From the NCBI GenBank assembly GCA_013298955.1, contig JAAFJT010000001.1, positions 62,001 to 126,000 on the forward strand: a stretch of DNA of 64,000 nucleotides. The letters run 5' to 3'. Under the pieces are notes generated by a model. The model did not search any database. It was given only the letters and a program-made list of their open reading frames with translations, and was not told the DNA's origin. Below, piece after piece: positions 19,011 through 28,674 of the stretch; positions within the stretch are counted from its first letter, which is position 1; every line of letters starts with the position of its first letter. Made by a program: the position numbers and the translations under genes. This DNA is from Chitinophagales bacterium (GTDB lineage: Bacteria > Bacteroidota > Bacteroidia > Chitinophagales > Saprospiraceae).

Positions 19011-20610
19011 CTTCAAATGTTTTTTCAAAACTATTTGGATTCGCCTCCTCCATATAAATTTTCCATTGACTTGGAATCGTTTTTTCGTTTAATAAAACAC
19101 CTTGTTTCATATAGGGAAATAATTCATCATATCGCATCACGCGCTGCATCGAAATCCGCCGATTAATCATCGAACGGCGAATTTGTTCGGGGCGTTCCAA
19201 GCCTGCTGCACCCAATAATTCCACAAAACCATGCACTGTGGATTGTTGAAAACGGGCAACTCGTACTTTTTTATCGGAAACGACCAAACCTGCCACCAAT
19301 TCAGGGTCTTGCGTCGCAACGCCTGTCGGACACGTATTGCGATTGCACTCCAAAGCCTGTATGCAGCCCAAAGCCAACATCATCGCGCGCGCCGTGTAAC
19401 ACGCATCCGCGCCCAAAGCCCGCGCCCGAAACATATCAAAACTACTAATAATCTTTCCTGCGGTAAATAGCTTGACATGTTGCCGCAAATCAAAGCCTGT
19501 CAACGCATCATGTGCAAACGCTAAGGCTTCTCGAAAAGGCATGCCCACATGGTCTGAAAACTCTAAAGGTGCAGCACCTGTTCCGCCTTCTCCACCGTCA
19601 ATTGTGATAAAATCTGGATATATTTGGGTCAAAATCATCGCTTTACAAATCGCTAAAAATTCGCTTTTGTGTCCAATACAAATTTTAAAACCCACTGGTT
19701 TGCCGCCACTCAAAGTGCGCAGCTTCCCCAGAAATTGACATAATTCGACAGGCGTTTTGAAAGCAGTGTGATACGGCGGTGATAAAACATCCGTTCCGGG
19801 TTTGACTTTTCGGATAGCAGCGATTTCGGGCGTATTTTTTTTGGCAGGCAGGATACCGCCATGTCCCGGTTTCGCACCTTGCGAAAGTTTCAATTCAATC
19901 ATTTTAATGGCATCATGCGCCACTGTTTCTGAAAAGGCTTCATTTGAAAACGCCCCGTCCACTGTTCTGCAACCAAAATAACCCGTTCCAAATTGAAAAA
20001 TAATATCGCCGCCTTCTTGCAAATGGTGCGCGCTCAAACCGCCTTCGCCTGTATTGTGTGCAAATTTGCCGATTTTTGCACCACCATTCAATGCCAACAC
20101 CGCATTCGTACTCAATGAGCCAAAGCTCATCGCCGATACATTGTACAAACTCGCCGAATAAGGTTTGGCACAAGCCGCATTTCCCACTATAATTCTTGGG
20201 TCGGCGACTAAATCTTTGATGCCTTTGGCAGCTACCGAGTGATTCATCCATTCGTAACCGACTTCATACACATTGAGTTGTGTCCCGAATGGAGTTGTAT
20301 CAACATCTTTTTTGGCGCGCTGATAAGCAATACTGCGTTCATTGCGGTTGAATGGTCTGCCATCAATGTCGCTTTCCACGAAATATTGATAGATTTTGGG
20401 GCGTAACCACTCCATCACATACCGCAATCGCCCTAAAATAGGAAAATTTCGGACAATCGCATGTGTTTTTTGCGTCATATCATAGATGCCCCAAGCAATC
20501 AAAGGCAGCAAAAAGGCAAAAGCCCACCAAATCGGCGGATACCAAAAATAACCAATAGTGGTAGTTAAAACAATGGAAATCAATGTAAAATAAATAAAAT
20601 CATTTCTCAT
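18997..20610 (-). CDS. FMN-binding glutamate synthase family protein
   Basis: VSAMSFGSLSTNAVLALNGGAKIGKFAHNTGEGGLSAHHLQEGGDIIFQFGTGYFGCRT...ITIDGGEGGTGAAPLEFSDHVG...NTCPTGVATQDP. Confidence 0.95.
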   Translation of the reverse strand: MRNDFIYFTLISIVLTTTIGYFWYPPIWWAFAFLLPLIAWGIYDMTQKTHAIVRNFPILGRLRYVMEWLRPKIYQYFVESDIDGRPFNRNERSIAYQRAKKDVDTTPFGTQLNVYEVGYEWMNHSVAAKGIKDLVADPRIIVGNAACAKPYSASLYNVSAMSFGSLSTNAVLALNGGAKIGKFAHNTGEGGLSAHHLQEGGDIIFQFGTGYFGCRTVDGAFSNEAFSETVAHDAIKMIELKLSQGAKPGHGGILPAKKNTPEIAAIRKVKPGTDVLSPPYHTAFKTPVELCQFLGKLRTLSGGKPVGFKICIGHKSEFLAICKAMILTQIYPDFITIDGGEGGTGAAPLEFSDHVGMPFREALAFAHDALTGFDLRQHVKLFTAGKIISSFDMFRARALGADACYTARAMMLALGCIQALECNRNTCPTGVATQDPELVAGLVVSDKKVRVARFQQSTVHGFVELLGAAGLERPEQIRRSMINRRISMQRVMRYDELFPYMKQGVLLNEKTIPSQWKIYMEEANPNSFEKTFEDLFV

Positions 20611-20668
20611 ATGATTATTTTTTGAGTTGTGATATAGATACTTTTGTCTAAACTTGAATTTTTTTAGA

Positions 20669-20734
20669 CAAAAGTACTAAAAGTTGCAAAGAAACAAAAT
20701 TGCTTTTTTGTGTTTACAACTTTTAGTACTTTTG
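20669..20734. promoter_or_regulatory. symmetric divergent promoter palindrome
   Basis: CAAAAGTACTAAAAGTTG (20669-20686) and CAACTTTTAGTACTTTTG (20717-20734): 18-bp perfect arms, each carrying a TACTTTTG -7-like box pointing outwards. Confidence 0.6.
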
Positions 20735-20756
20735 CCCATCTAAAAAAAAATAAAAT

Positions 20757-21479
20757 ATGACAGATTTAGCTTGGTTGGGTCGGACGACCCTCTTGATAGG
20801 CGCGGAAAACGTTCAAAAATTGCAAAACGCACATGTTTTAGTGGTTGGCTTGGGTGGTGTCGGCTCGTTTGCAGCAGAATTTATTGCACGGGCGGGCGTA
20901 GGATGCATGACGATTGTGGATGGCGATGTCGTTGACCCGTCGAATCGAAATCGACAATTGCCCGCTTTGGCAACCACTCATGGCTTGTCCAAAGCCGATT
21001 TGATGGCAGAACGCTTGACGGCGATTAATCCAGCAATACAATTAATTGTGTTAAAAACGTTTTTATCGCCTGATGAGGCTGAAAAATTGTGTGAAAACCA
21101 TTACGATTATGTCGTAGATGCGATTGATAGCCTTTCGCCCAAATTGTATTTGATTGCGGCAGCGTATAAACGCGGATTAAATATCGTCAGTTCAATGGGC
21201 GCGGGTGGGAAATTAGACCCGACGCGCATCAAAGTTGCCGATTTGAGCGAGACGCGGATTTGTAAATTCGCCCTTCAAGTTCGAAAAAGATTAAAAAAAC
21301 ACGATATACGTAAAGGATTGAAAACCGTGTTTTCCGATGAACCTGCTATCAAAGAATCGTTGATGATGACCGATGGTTCCAATTTTAAAAAATCGGCTTA
21401 TGGGACGATATCGTATTTGCCCGCAACGTTTGGCAGCGTTTGCGCCTCTGTCGTTTTGCGCGATTTGATAACGATGTGA
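20757..21479 (+). CDS. tcdA: tRNA threonylcarbamoyladenosine dehydratase (TcdA/CsdL family)
   Basis: LGRTTLLIGAENVQKLQNAHVLVVGLGGVGSFAAEFIARAGVGCMTIVDGDVVDPSNRNRQLPAL...DYVVDAIDSLSPKLYLI. Confidence 0.93.
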   Translation: MTDLAWLGRTTLLIGAENVQKLQNAHVLVVGLGGVGSFAAEFIARAGVGCMTIVDGDVVDPSNRNRQLPALATTHGLSKADLMAERLTAINPAIQLIVLKTFLSPDEAEKLCENHYDYVVDAIDSLSPKLYLIAAAYKRGLNIVSSMGAGGKLDPTRIKVADLSETRICKFALQVRKRLKKHDIRKGLKTVFSDEPAIKESLMMTDGSNFKKSAYGTISYLPATFGSVCASVVLRDLITM

Positions 21480-21618
21480 ATCAGGAACAAAGGGATTTTA
21501 GGCATGAAGGAAACATCTGTATGCTGAATGCTTTGTATAAAAACATTCGTTTGGCGAAATCACTCTCAAATCGCGCTTGCACTTCAACATGAATCAGCAC
21601 CCATTGCACATAATGAAA

Positions 21619-21647
21619 TGTGCGTCAAGTTTGAAACTTGACGCACA
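21619..21647. terminator. palindromic hairpin between tcdA and the anti-sigma gene
   Basis: TGTGCGTCAAGTTT-g-AAACTTGACGCACA. Confidence 0.75.
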
Positions 21648-21687
21648 TTATGCTTGAATGGATTTACAAATTTTTTAAAAAGGTCTA

Positions 21688-22470
21688 TTATAACGTATTT
21701 GCTAAAAGATACATTTCTGTCAACGTCGGCGCAATACTGCCGCCACTTGGTTCGAGCGTTACCGCAAATGCCTCTGCTTTTTCAAATGGCTTCATGGTTT
21801 GACAATCCGTTTTATCGGCTTGTAACAAACCTGCGTCTATCGGTTTTTTATCCACAATCGCCCAAAGTTGATATTGTTTGCCTGCGGGTGGCGGCGGCAA
21901 TTGCTCCACTACGAATAAAGTCCCTTTTTGAAGGGGATTCCAAAAAATCGTAGCTTGTGCATTGGGCGCGATTTTCAAGCCTTTTAATTGAATTTTCTTC
22001 GTCTCTCGATGCCGCATTAAATGAATTTGATTTTCTAATTGATTGATAATCAATTGTTTTTGAGCGATTATGCTTTGTTGTCCTTTATTGCAATTTGCTA
22101 ATTCCTGTTTGGCATCCCTCCATTTCAAACCCAAAAAAACACTACTCGCCAATGCCGTCACCGCTAAAATCCACCCCAAAGATGGATTCAAAAAGTTCGT
22201 TTTAGGAAACGCTTTGGGTATTTCGGCGGTGGGTTGCGCCTGATTTAAAGCGTTATTTAAAATAATTTGTTTTAACTCAGGGCGCGGCGTAACCGCGTGC
22301 GCCTGTGCATATCGTAGTAAAGCCGACTCAATCGCATCCATTTCCATGCGAATTTCGGGATGTAGCTGCGCCATTTTTTCCAATTGCGCGGCTTCATCTG
22401 GCGGCAGACCATTCATTACATACAATTCGATGATGCCCGATTCGATGATTTCCCGAAGATTCATATCCAA
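21688..22470 (-). CDS. RskA-type anti-sigma factor
   Basis: N-term EIIESGIIELYVMNGLPPDEAAQLEKMAQLHPEIRMEMDAIE; single TM; C-term KGTLFVVEQLPPPPAGKQYQLWAIVDKKPIDAGLL. Confidence 0.9.
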   Translation of the reverse strand: MDMNLREIIESGIIELYVMNGLPPDEAAQLEKMAQLHPEIRMEMDAIESALLRYAQAHAVTPRPELKQIILNNALNQAQPTAEIPKAFPKTNFLNPSLGWILAVTALASSVFLGLKWRDAKQELANCNKGQQSIIAQKQLIINQLENQIHLMRHRETKKIQLKGLKIAPNAQATIFWNPLQKGTLFVVEQLPPPPAGKQYQLWAIVDKKPIDAGLLQADKTDCQTMKPFEKAEAFAVTLEPSGGSIAPTLTEMYLLANTL

Positions 22471-23021
22471 GTTGAAATTAATATTAACGTTAAAAATAAT
22501 TCTTTTAATTTCGTGATTGCACTGCGCACTCGCGTTTTGACGGTTCCAAGTGGGAGGTTTAAATATTCAGCCGTCTCGGTATGTGTATAACCTTGAAAAT
22601 AAATGAGTTCTATTAATTCTTGATGTTCGGGTGCAAGGCGTTTGGTCAACCGTTTTAAATCCAAACCGTCCAATTGCATAGAAGTATGTTGTTGTAAATC
22701 AATGTTGTGGACATTATCCTCGAGATTTTGGTGGTGTTGTCCGAAACTTTTTTTACGGGTCGCATCAATCGCCGTATTTCGGGCAATATTGATGAGCCAT
22801 GTAAATAATCTGCCTTTCGACGCATCATATTGTTCAAAACTGCGCCATGCTTTTGAAAAAGTGTCTTGTAACACCTCTTCCGCTATCTCTTGTGCCTGCG
22901 TGATGCGGATGATCGCACCCAAAAGCGCATCTGCATATTTGTCATATAGCAACGATAGCCCATTTGTATTCTGGTCTCGAATTAATGCAATAATCGCATC
23001 ATCATCCCCTGCTTGTGACAT
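22461..23021 (-). CDS. ECF-type RNA polymerase sigma factor (SigK/RpoE-like)
   Basis: LSLLYDKYADALLGAIIRITQAQEIAEEVLQDTFSKAWRSFEQYDASKGRLFTWLINIARNTAIDATR...YLNLPLGTVKTRVRSAITKLKEL; overlaps the anti-sigma start by 10 nt. Confidence 0.95.
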   Translation of the reverse strand: MSQAGDDDAIIALIRDQNTNGLSLLYDKYADALLGAIIRITQAQEIAEEVLQDTFSKAWRSFEQYDASKGRLFTWLINIARNTAIDATRKKSFGQHHQNLEDNVHNIDLQQHTSMQLDGLDLKRLTKRLAPEHQELIELIYFQGYTHTETAEYLNLPLGTVKTRVRSAITKLKELFLTLILISTWI

Positions 23022-23153
23022 CGTAAGATTTTAATTTTATTTTTAAAAAATTTGATGCCGCAAAGATACCTTTTTTATCAAAAAAAAGTCTTGCAAAGTT
23101 GTTTCTTACTTTACAAGACAAGCTATGGTAATAAACGCTAAAAAACAGCCATC

Positions 23154-23298
23154 AATTTCCGCTTTGGAAATTTTTGAAATAGGATGCTGATGATTGGAAG
23201 GATAAAAAGGATCTTTTGAGTTCAAATTTGCGCTCTTCATCCTTAAAATCCTTGAAATCATCAGCATCCTATTTCAAGAATTTCCCAAAGCGGAAATT
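23154..23298. repeat. long imperfect intergenic inverted repeat
   Basis: AATTTCCGCTTTGG(G)AAATT(C/T)TTGAAATAGGATGCTGATGATT... in both arms, ~60 nt each. Confidence 0.9.
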
Positions 23299-23310
23299 GC
23301 TGCATATAGC

Positions 23311-26300
23311 CTATTCTTTTACAATCTTTTGTATAACAATCAGTTCCACATTATTTTTTATTTGAATAAAATAAATACCTGTTGTAAGATTTCCCGTCGG
23401 CAATTCCAAACGATTCTCTCCTACATTCACCGTATGCAAGGTTGTTAAAACATTTCTGCCTGTCACGTCTAAAACGGAAACGGTTGCTTCAAACGCTTTT
23501 GGGCTTTCAATGCCTACCGTTACATCGTTGAAAGTCGGGTTTGGAAACGTTTTGACGTTGAAAATAGCTCCGTTGACGTTCACAACACTCGTTCCGATAT
23601 TACAAACCGTTGCAATTTTGCCCAATTGACCGCGTACTTCGCCGCCAGGATTCATCGCCGTATGCACATTGAAATACGTGCCGCCCGTCACAATCGTATT
23701 TACATCCGCCATCATCAAATTGTTAATGTACCCAAAAAACGCATTGCTAACCATGGTCAACGGATACAAAACACCGCCTGCAACGCCTGTTGCTCCTTTA
23801 TGTACGTGTGCAGAACTCGCATTGCCCGTCAATTTGTCCACCACGAACATCGCATGAGCATTATCTTTATTGCGATTAATGGACATCATCCCCAATCCGT
23901 AACTCGGCGCAACCACCGCAGGAGCTTCTTGCGCTCCACACATGGACGTAATCAAACCTTCGCGCACCGTCGGATAAATTTGACCCCGAATTTCACCATT
24001 TGGATTCGCCGCCGTGTGGATGTTGAAATACCAACCACTTTTCAACGCCGTGTTAATATCCGCAACGGTGAAACCCGTAGCCGTACCTGTGTAGTAATTT
24101 TGAATCGTCGGAGAAGTCGCCAAAGTGGTCACGACTCCGCCTGCCATACCGCGTGTACCTGTGTGAATGTGGGCTGCTGTCGGAGTTAATCCCGTGTATA
24201 AAACGTTGTAACTCAATGTATCCAAAGTAGAATTGATGCTGACCAATCCTAAACCTTTTGCATTTGTCGTCACAAAAGGTGTTCCTTGCGCACCTTCTAA
24301 AAACGCATCGTGTTGAATCCCACGTTGTGGCATCAATTGCGCCCGAATTTCACCATTTGGATTTGCTGCCGTATGCACATTCACATAAACTTTGCCACTT
24401 GTCAAACTATCAAGAAACATTTGATTCACATCCAATGAACCCATTAAAACATTTCCATTCGCCGTCAACGTGTAGGCAACACCGCCCGCAACGCCCGCAC
24501 CGCCAAAATGTAGATGCGCCGATGCAATATCGCCACTTAAACCATTTACCACGATTTTGTAATCCAATTTCGCCTGACTGTACGAAAGTGTAAACGCGCC
24601 CAAACCTGCTGCCGTCGTACTGACCGCAGGCACTTGATTTGCACCCGACAACAATGCCATATAATTATTGTCTTTTTCCAACCGCAATTGAGCGCGAATT
24701 TCGCCATTTGGGTTAGCGGCAGTATGCACGTTCAAATACAAACCGTTGTCAATCGCTGCGGCTAATTGCGCTTTGGTGAAGGTCAAGGTCGTTTGAATCC
24801 GATTGCCGCGCACAAAACTCGACAAATCTATCAAAACACCCCCTGTTTGACCCGCCGCGCCGCTATGAATGTGGCAACCCGTGACCGCACCACTCAAACT
24901 GTCAAAAACCGCATTGACATTGACCGTCATATAATCTTCTTGTACCATGAAGGTTGCCAAACCTTTTGCAGGAGTCATCACCATCGGTACTTGATTCATG
25001 CCATTCAAACGACTCGCAAATAATAATTTCGCATCCGAATTCGGCATTTCAGTCGTTTCGCTACATTGATTTGCGGATTTTCCGAGTTGACCGCGTACTT
25101 CGCCGTTTGCATTCGCTGCCGTGTGTACATTATAATAGGTGTTGCCCATCATAATTGTCATCGCATTCGCGGGAGTCATTCCCGTGTATCCGAAAAACGC
25201 ATTGCCTGTCATCGCCGACAAATCGTATAAAACGCCGCCTGTCGCACCCGCCGCACCTGTATGTAAATGCGCTGAACTCGCATTGCCCGACAAACCGTTG
25301 TTGACAAACATGATATGAGCATTATCTTGCATGCGATTGATGGACATCATGCCCAAACCAATGGCACGACTATTCAAACTTGGGACTTGTTGAGAACCGC
25401 AAAGCGATGTAACAAAAGATTCTCGTACCGTAGAAAGCACTTGACCGCGAATTTCACCATTTGGATTCGCCGTAGAATGGATATTGAAATAAAAACCATC
25501 TTGTAAAGCGGCTTTCACCATGATAGCCGTCACGCCAGGCGCGAGTCCTGTGTAAAGATTCGTAACCGAAGGAGAAGGCGTTAAGGCAAAGACAACTCCG
25601 CCATTCATGCCCATCACGCCTTGATGCAAATGCGCACTTGTCGGCGTAACGCCCGTGTACAAAACCGCATAACTCATCGTGTCCAACGTCGAATAAATAC
25701 TGGCAATTGCTAAACCTATTGCATTCGTCGAAACGGCAGGTACTTCTTGCGCGCCTTCCAAAAACGCATTGTGTTGAATGCCTTGTTGAACGGATAATTG
25801 ACCGCGAATTTCACCGTTAGGATTGGCAGCCGTATGAATATTGACATAAATTGCGCCGATTTTCAAACTGTCCAAAAACGCGGAATTGACTGATAATGAA
25901 CCACTTAACACATTACCCGATGCCGTCAAAGCGTAAGCAACGCCACCTGCAACGCCCGCCGCGCCAAAATGCAAATGTGCCGAAGCGATTGCACCACTTA
26001 ACCCGTTGACGACGATTTTATAATCTAATTTGGTTTGGTCGTAAGACAATGTAAACGCGCCCAAACCTGCTGCTGTCGTATTGACCGCAGGCACTTGATT
26101 CGCGCCAGAAAGCATTGCCATATAATTATTGTCTTTTTCCAACCGCAATTGAGCGCGAATTTCACCATTTGGGTTGGCAGCAGTATGGACGTTCAAGTAT
26201 AAACCGCCGTCAATTGCCATTGCTAATTGCGCTTTGGTGAACGTAATTTGGGTTTGAAGGCGATTGCCCACCACATTTGAACTCAAATTAATCGCAACAC

Positions 26301-26559
26301 CACCATTTTGACCCGCCGCACCCGTGTGAATGTGGCAACCCGTGACCGCGCCACTCAAACTGTCAAAAACGGCATTGACTTGAACCGTCATGTAATCTTC
26401 CTGCACCAAAAAAGTGGCTAAACCTTTTGCCGTCGTGCTGACCGCAGGCACTTCATTGCTGCCGTACATTCGAGCGCAGAATAATAATTTGCCATCGGTG
26501 TTAAATCCAAAACTTTGGATGGATAATAAGCAACATAGGAGTAAATAATAATTCTTCAT
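23311..26559 (-). CDS. secreted protein with eight CHRD domains and a T9SS type A C-terminal sorting domain
   Basis: Repeated 'GANQVPAVSTTAAGLGAF...SAHLHFGAAGVAGGV...VNVHTAANPNGEIRGQL'; C-term TFPNPTFNDVTVGIES...GIYFIQIKNNVELIVIQKIVKE; start moved to signal peptide MKNYYLLLCCLLS. Confidence 0.93.
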   Translation of the reverse strand: MKNYYLLLCCLLSIQSFGFNTDGKLLFCARMYGSNEVPAVSTTAKGLATFLVQEDYMTVQVNAVFDSLSGAVTGCHIHTGAAGQNGGVAINLSSNVVGNRLQTQITFTKAQLAMAIDGGLYLNVHTAANPNGEIRAQLRLEKDNNYMAMLSGANQVPAVNTTAAGLGAFTLSYDQTKLDYKIVVNGLSGAIASAHLHFGAAGVAGGVAYALTASGNVLSGSLSVNSAFLDSLKIGAIYVNIHTAANPNGEIRGQLSVQQGIQHNAFLEGAQEVPAVSTNAIGLAIASIYSTLDTMSYAVLYTGVTPTSAHLHQGVMGMNGGVVFALTPSPSVTNLYTGLAPGVTAIMVKAALQDGFYFNIHSTANPNGEIRGQVLSTVRESFVTSLCGSQQVPSLNSRAIGLGMMSINRMQDNAHIMFVNNGLSGNASSAHLHTGAAGATGGVLYDLSAMTGNAFFGYTGMTPANAMTIMMGNTYYNVHTAANANGEVRGQLGKSANQCSETTEMPNSDAKLLFASRLNGMNQVPMVMTPAKGLATFMVQEDYMTVNVNAVFDSLSGAVTGCHIHSGAAGQTGGVLIDLSSFVRGNRIQTTLTFTKAQLAAAIDNGLYLNVHTAANPNGEIRAQLRLEKDNNYMALLSGANQVPAVSTTAAGLGAFTLSYSQAKLDYKIVVNGLSGDIASAHLHFGGAGVAGGVAYTLTANGNVLMGSLDVNQMFLDSLTSGKVYVNVHTAANPNGEIRAQLMPQRGIQHDAFLEGAQGTPFVTTNAKGLGLVSINSTLDTLSYNVLYTGLTPTAAHIHTGTRGMAGGVVTTLATSPTIQNYYTGTATGFTVADINTALKSGWYFNIHTAANPNGEIRGQIYPTVREGLITSMCGAQEAPAVVAPSYGLGMMSINRNKDNAHAMFVVDKLTGNASSAHVHKGATGVAGGVLYPLTMVSNAFFGYINNLMMADVNTIVTGGTYFNVHTAMNPGGEVRGQLGKIATVCNIGTSVVNVNGAIFNVKTFPNPTFNDVTVGIESPKAFEATVSVLDVTGRNVLTTLHTVNVGENRLELPTGNLTTGIYFIQIKNNVELIVIQKIVKE

Positions 26560-26885
26560 TCTTGCTTGTTTAATAAAAGGATTAAAAAAGAGGTTTAAAA
26601 AAGCCTTGTAAATCAACATACGTTTAAAATTTGCAAAGTGGATTTCAGTAATTGATTTTTTTTTGAAATTATAATTTCCACTTATTTTTGTAAGTATTTT
26701 TAAAAATGAACGTTGCTAATAAGCAACTCACGAGTAAATTCAAATGGATCATGCTTTATCTTTTAAAAATTATAAAAGGAGGTTTAAAAAGTCTTGTATT
26801 TGGACATACGTGGAGGATCGGGAAAGTGGATTTATTAAAATGTTTTTTTTGATATAAATAATCTCAGTACATGACAAAAAAAAAT

Positions 26886-26990
26886 GGTAATATTTTTCCC
26901 GCAGATTTCGCAGATTTTTCCGCAGATTTGCGCGGATTTTTAAAAATAAAATTTGGAAAACCTGCGTAAATCTGCGAGAAAAATATTACC
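26886..26990. repeat. intergenic inverted repeat (CGCAGATTT words)
   Basis: GGTAATATTTTTCCCGCAGATTTCGCAG... and CTGCGTAAATCTGCGAGAAAAATATTACC. Confidence 0.85.
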
Positions 26991-27021
26991 TACTTTTAAC
27001 CTTAAATGAAACATCGTTTTT

Positions 27022-27053
27022 TTGGGGAAATTTCATTTTTAAAATTACCTTTG
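27022..27053 (+). promoter_or_regulatory. promoter TTG-N21-TACCTTTG immediately before the ATG at 27058
   Basis: TTG 27022-27024, TACCTTTG 27046-27053; predicted start of transcription falls at or near the ATG. Confidence 0.45.
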
Positions 27054-27057
27054 CGCC

Positions 27058-27462
27058 ATGAATTACTTGAAAAATATATTAATGACCCTTTTGATTGCAG
27101 CCGTCTTGATACAGACCTTTGCAACAGTGGGCGTTATTATCCGATTTCAAGCAAATCAAGATTATTACGAACAAGTGTTATGCGTTAATAAAAATCGTCC
27201 TGAATTGGCTTGTCATGGCAAATGTTTTTTGATGCAACAGTTAAAATACGAATTTGAACAAGAACAATCGGCTGAAAGACAGCATCTTCAAAAATTGCTT
27301 GACCGAGATATAGTGCTTTTTTGCAATACGTTTGTGCCATTGAATTTAAAAACTCCTTTTTTTAATAGATTTCAAAACACGATAAATCACTTATTTTTAA
27401 AACAATTGCATACACAACTGCTTTCTGCCCGTATTTTTCACCCACCTGTCGCGCTCGCGTAA
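27058..27462 (+). CDS. small Cys-containing membrane/periplasmic protein of putative metal locus
   Basis: N-terminal TM then CVNKNRPELACHGKCFLMQQLKYEFEQEQ; C-x(8-9)-CHGxC pattern. Confidence 0.7.
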   Translation: MNYLKNILMTLLIAAVLIQTFATVGVIIRFQANQDYYEQVLCVNKNRPELACHGKCFLMQQLKYEFEQEQSAERQHLQKLLDRDIVLFCNTFVPLNLKTPFFNRFQNTINHLFLKQLHTQLLSARIFHPPVALA

Positions 27463-27571
27463 GGTTTGATAGCCTATATTCCATCTATTTTTTTGTTTTA
27501 AAAGGTCCAAAATAGCCTCTTGAAAGGTGCTGTTTTAGGATGATTTCGTTACCTAATTCATTGATTTTCAA

Positions 27572-28648
27572 TTGAAAAGAATACTTAATTTAGTAATTCT
27601 TGCAACGCTGTTTCTGTTAACACCGCTTTGCGACCTTTGTGCGCAATTGCCCAAGGTTGTTTGTACAGAATTGAGTTGTTGCAACGGCGGACATGACCCC
27701 ACACCTGCGGCAGTTATGATTAGCCACACGCATTCTAAAAACGAATGGATGTTTTCTTACAAGTATATGCGGATGCAAATGAATGATTTGCTTTCGGAAA
27801 CACAAACGATTTCCAAAAATGATGTATTTGTAAATTATCTCATGTCTCCCGACAAAATGTTTATGGATATGCACATGATTATGGGCATGTACGGTTTGAA
27901 CAATCGCTTGACTTTGATGGCAATGTTCAATTATAATAAGACAATAATGAATATGTCCATGTTTACGGCGGCACATCATCATGCGGGTAGCGACACGACT
28001 ATGGCAATGACGCACTCCATGCAAACGAATGGTTTAAGCGATTTCAAATGCAGTATGCTTTATCGTTTGATGGATTTGCCCAATTATCAACTGCTTTTCA
28101 GTGCGGGAGTGAGTTTTCCTTTGGGCAGTATCGCGGTGAAAGGAGCCAGTAAGGATGCAATGTATCCGAATCGCCCCTATCCATATTCGATGCAATTGGG
28201 TTCTGGCACGTTTGATTTGCTGCCTTGCGTCAATTATTTGTATCAAAAATCAAAATTTACAAGTAGTATTCAAATCTCAGGCATTGTCAGAACGCATTAT
28301 AATTCAATGAATTATAAATTAGGAAATGAATTAACGCTTCATACTTGGTTGTCCTATCAATGGCTTTCCTTTTTGAGCCATTCGGTTCGCTTAGAAGGCA
28401 ATTTCGCAGATAAGATAAGTGGTTATGATTCAACGCTTTACGCCTATAATGAACCTGCTGCAAATACAGCGAATTATGGTGGCAAAAGATTGAATCTTGC
28501 ATTTGGCACCGTCGCACAATTTAAAAAAGGTTTTATGAAACAAAATAGATTCGCATTTGAATATGTTATGCCGATTTATCAGCATTTGAATGGCATACAA
28601 ATGAAATTTAATAATACGTTGTCTGCATCTTGGTCTATTGGTTTTTAA
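27572..28648 (+). CDS. Met/His-rich outer-membrane transporter-like protein (putative copper-associated)
   Basis: Signal peptide, SCCNGGHDP, then MQMNDLL...KMFMDMHMIMGMYGLNNRLTLMAMFNYNKTIMNMSMFTAAHHHAGSD, C-terminal beta-strand pattern; TTG start. Confidence 0.65.
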   Translation: MKRILNLVILATLFLLTPLCDLCAQLPKVVCTELSCCNGGHDPTPAAVMISHTHSKNEWMFSYKYMRMQMNDLLSETQTISKNDVFVNYLMSPDKMFMDMHMIMGMYGLNNRLTLMAMFNYNKTIMNMSMFTAAHHHAGSDTTMAMTHSMQTNGLSDFKCSMLYRLMDLPNYQLLFSAGVSFPLGSIAVKGASKDAMYPNRPYPYSMQLGSGTFDLLPCVNYLYQKSKFTSSIQISGIVRTHYNSMNYKLGNELTLHTWLSYQWLSFLSHSVRLEGNFADKISGYDSTLYAYNEPAANTANYGGKRLNLAFGTVAQFKKGFMKQNRFAFEYVMPIYQHLNGIQMKFNNTLSASWSIGF

Positions 28649-28674
28649 ATATTTTGAATCAAAATTTTATATTA

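Noticed and set aside
23600-26510. Periodic repeats that could be mistaken for a CRISPR-like or DNA repeat array
   Set aside because: Repeats are in frame and encode CHRD domains; no short identical repeats with unique spacers
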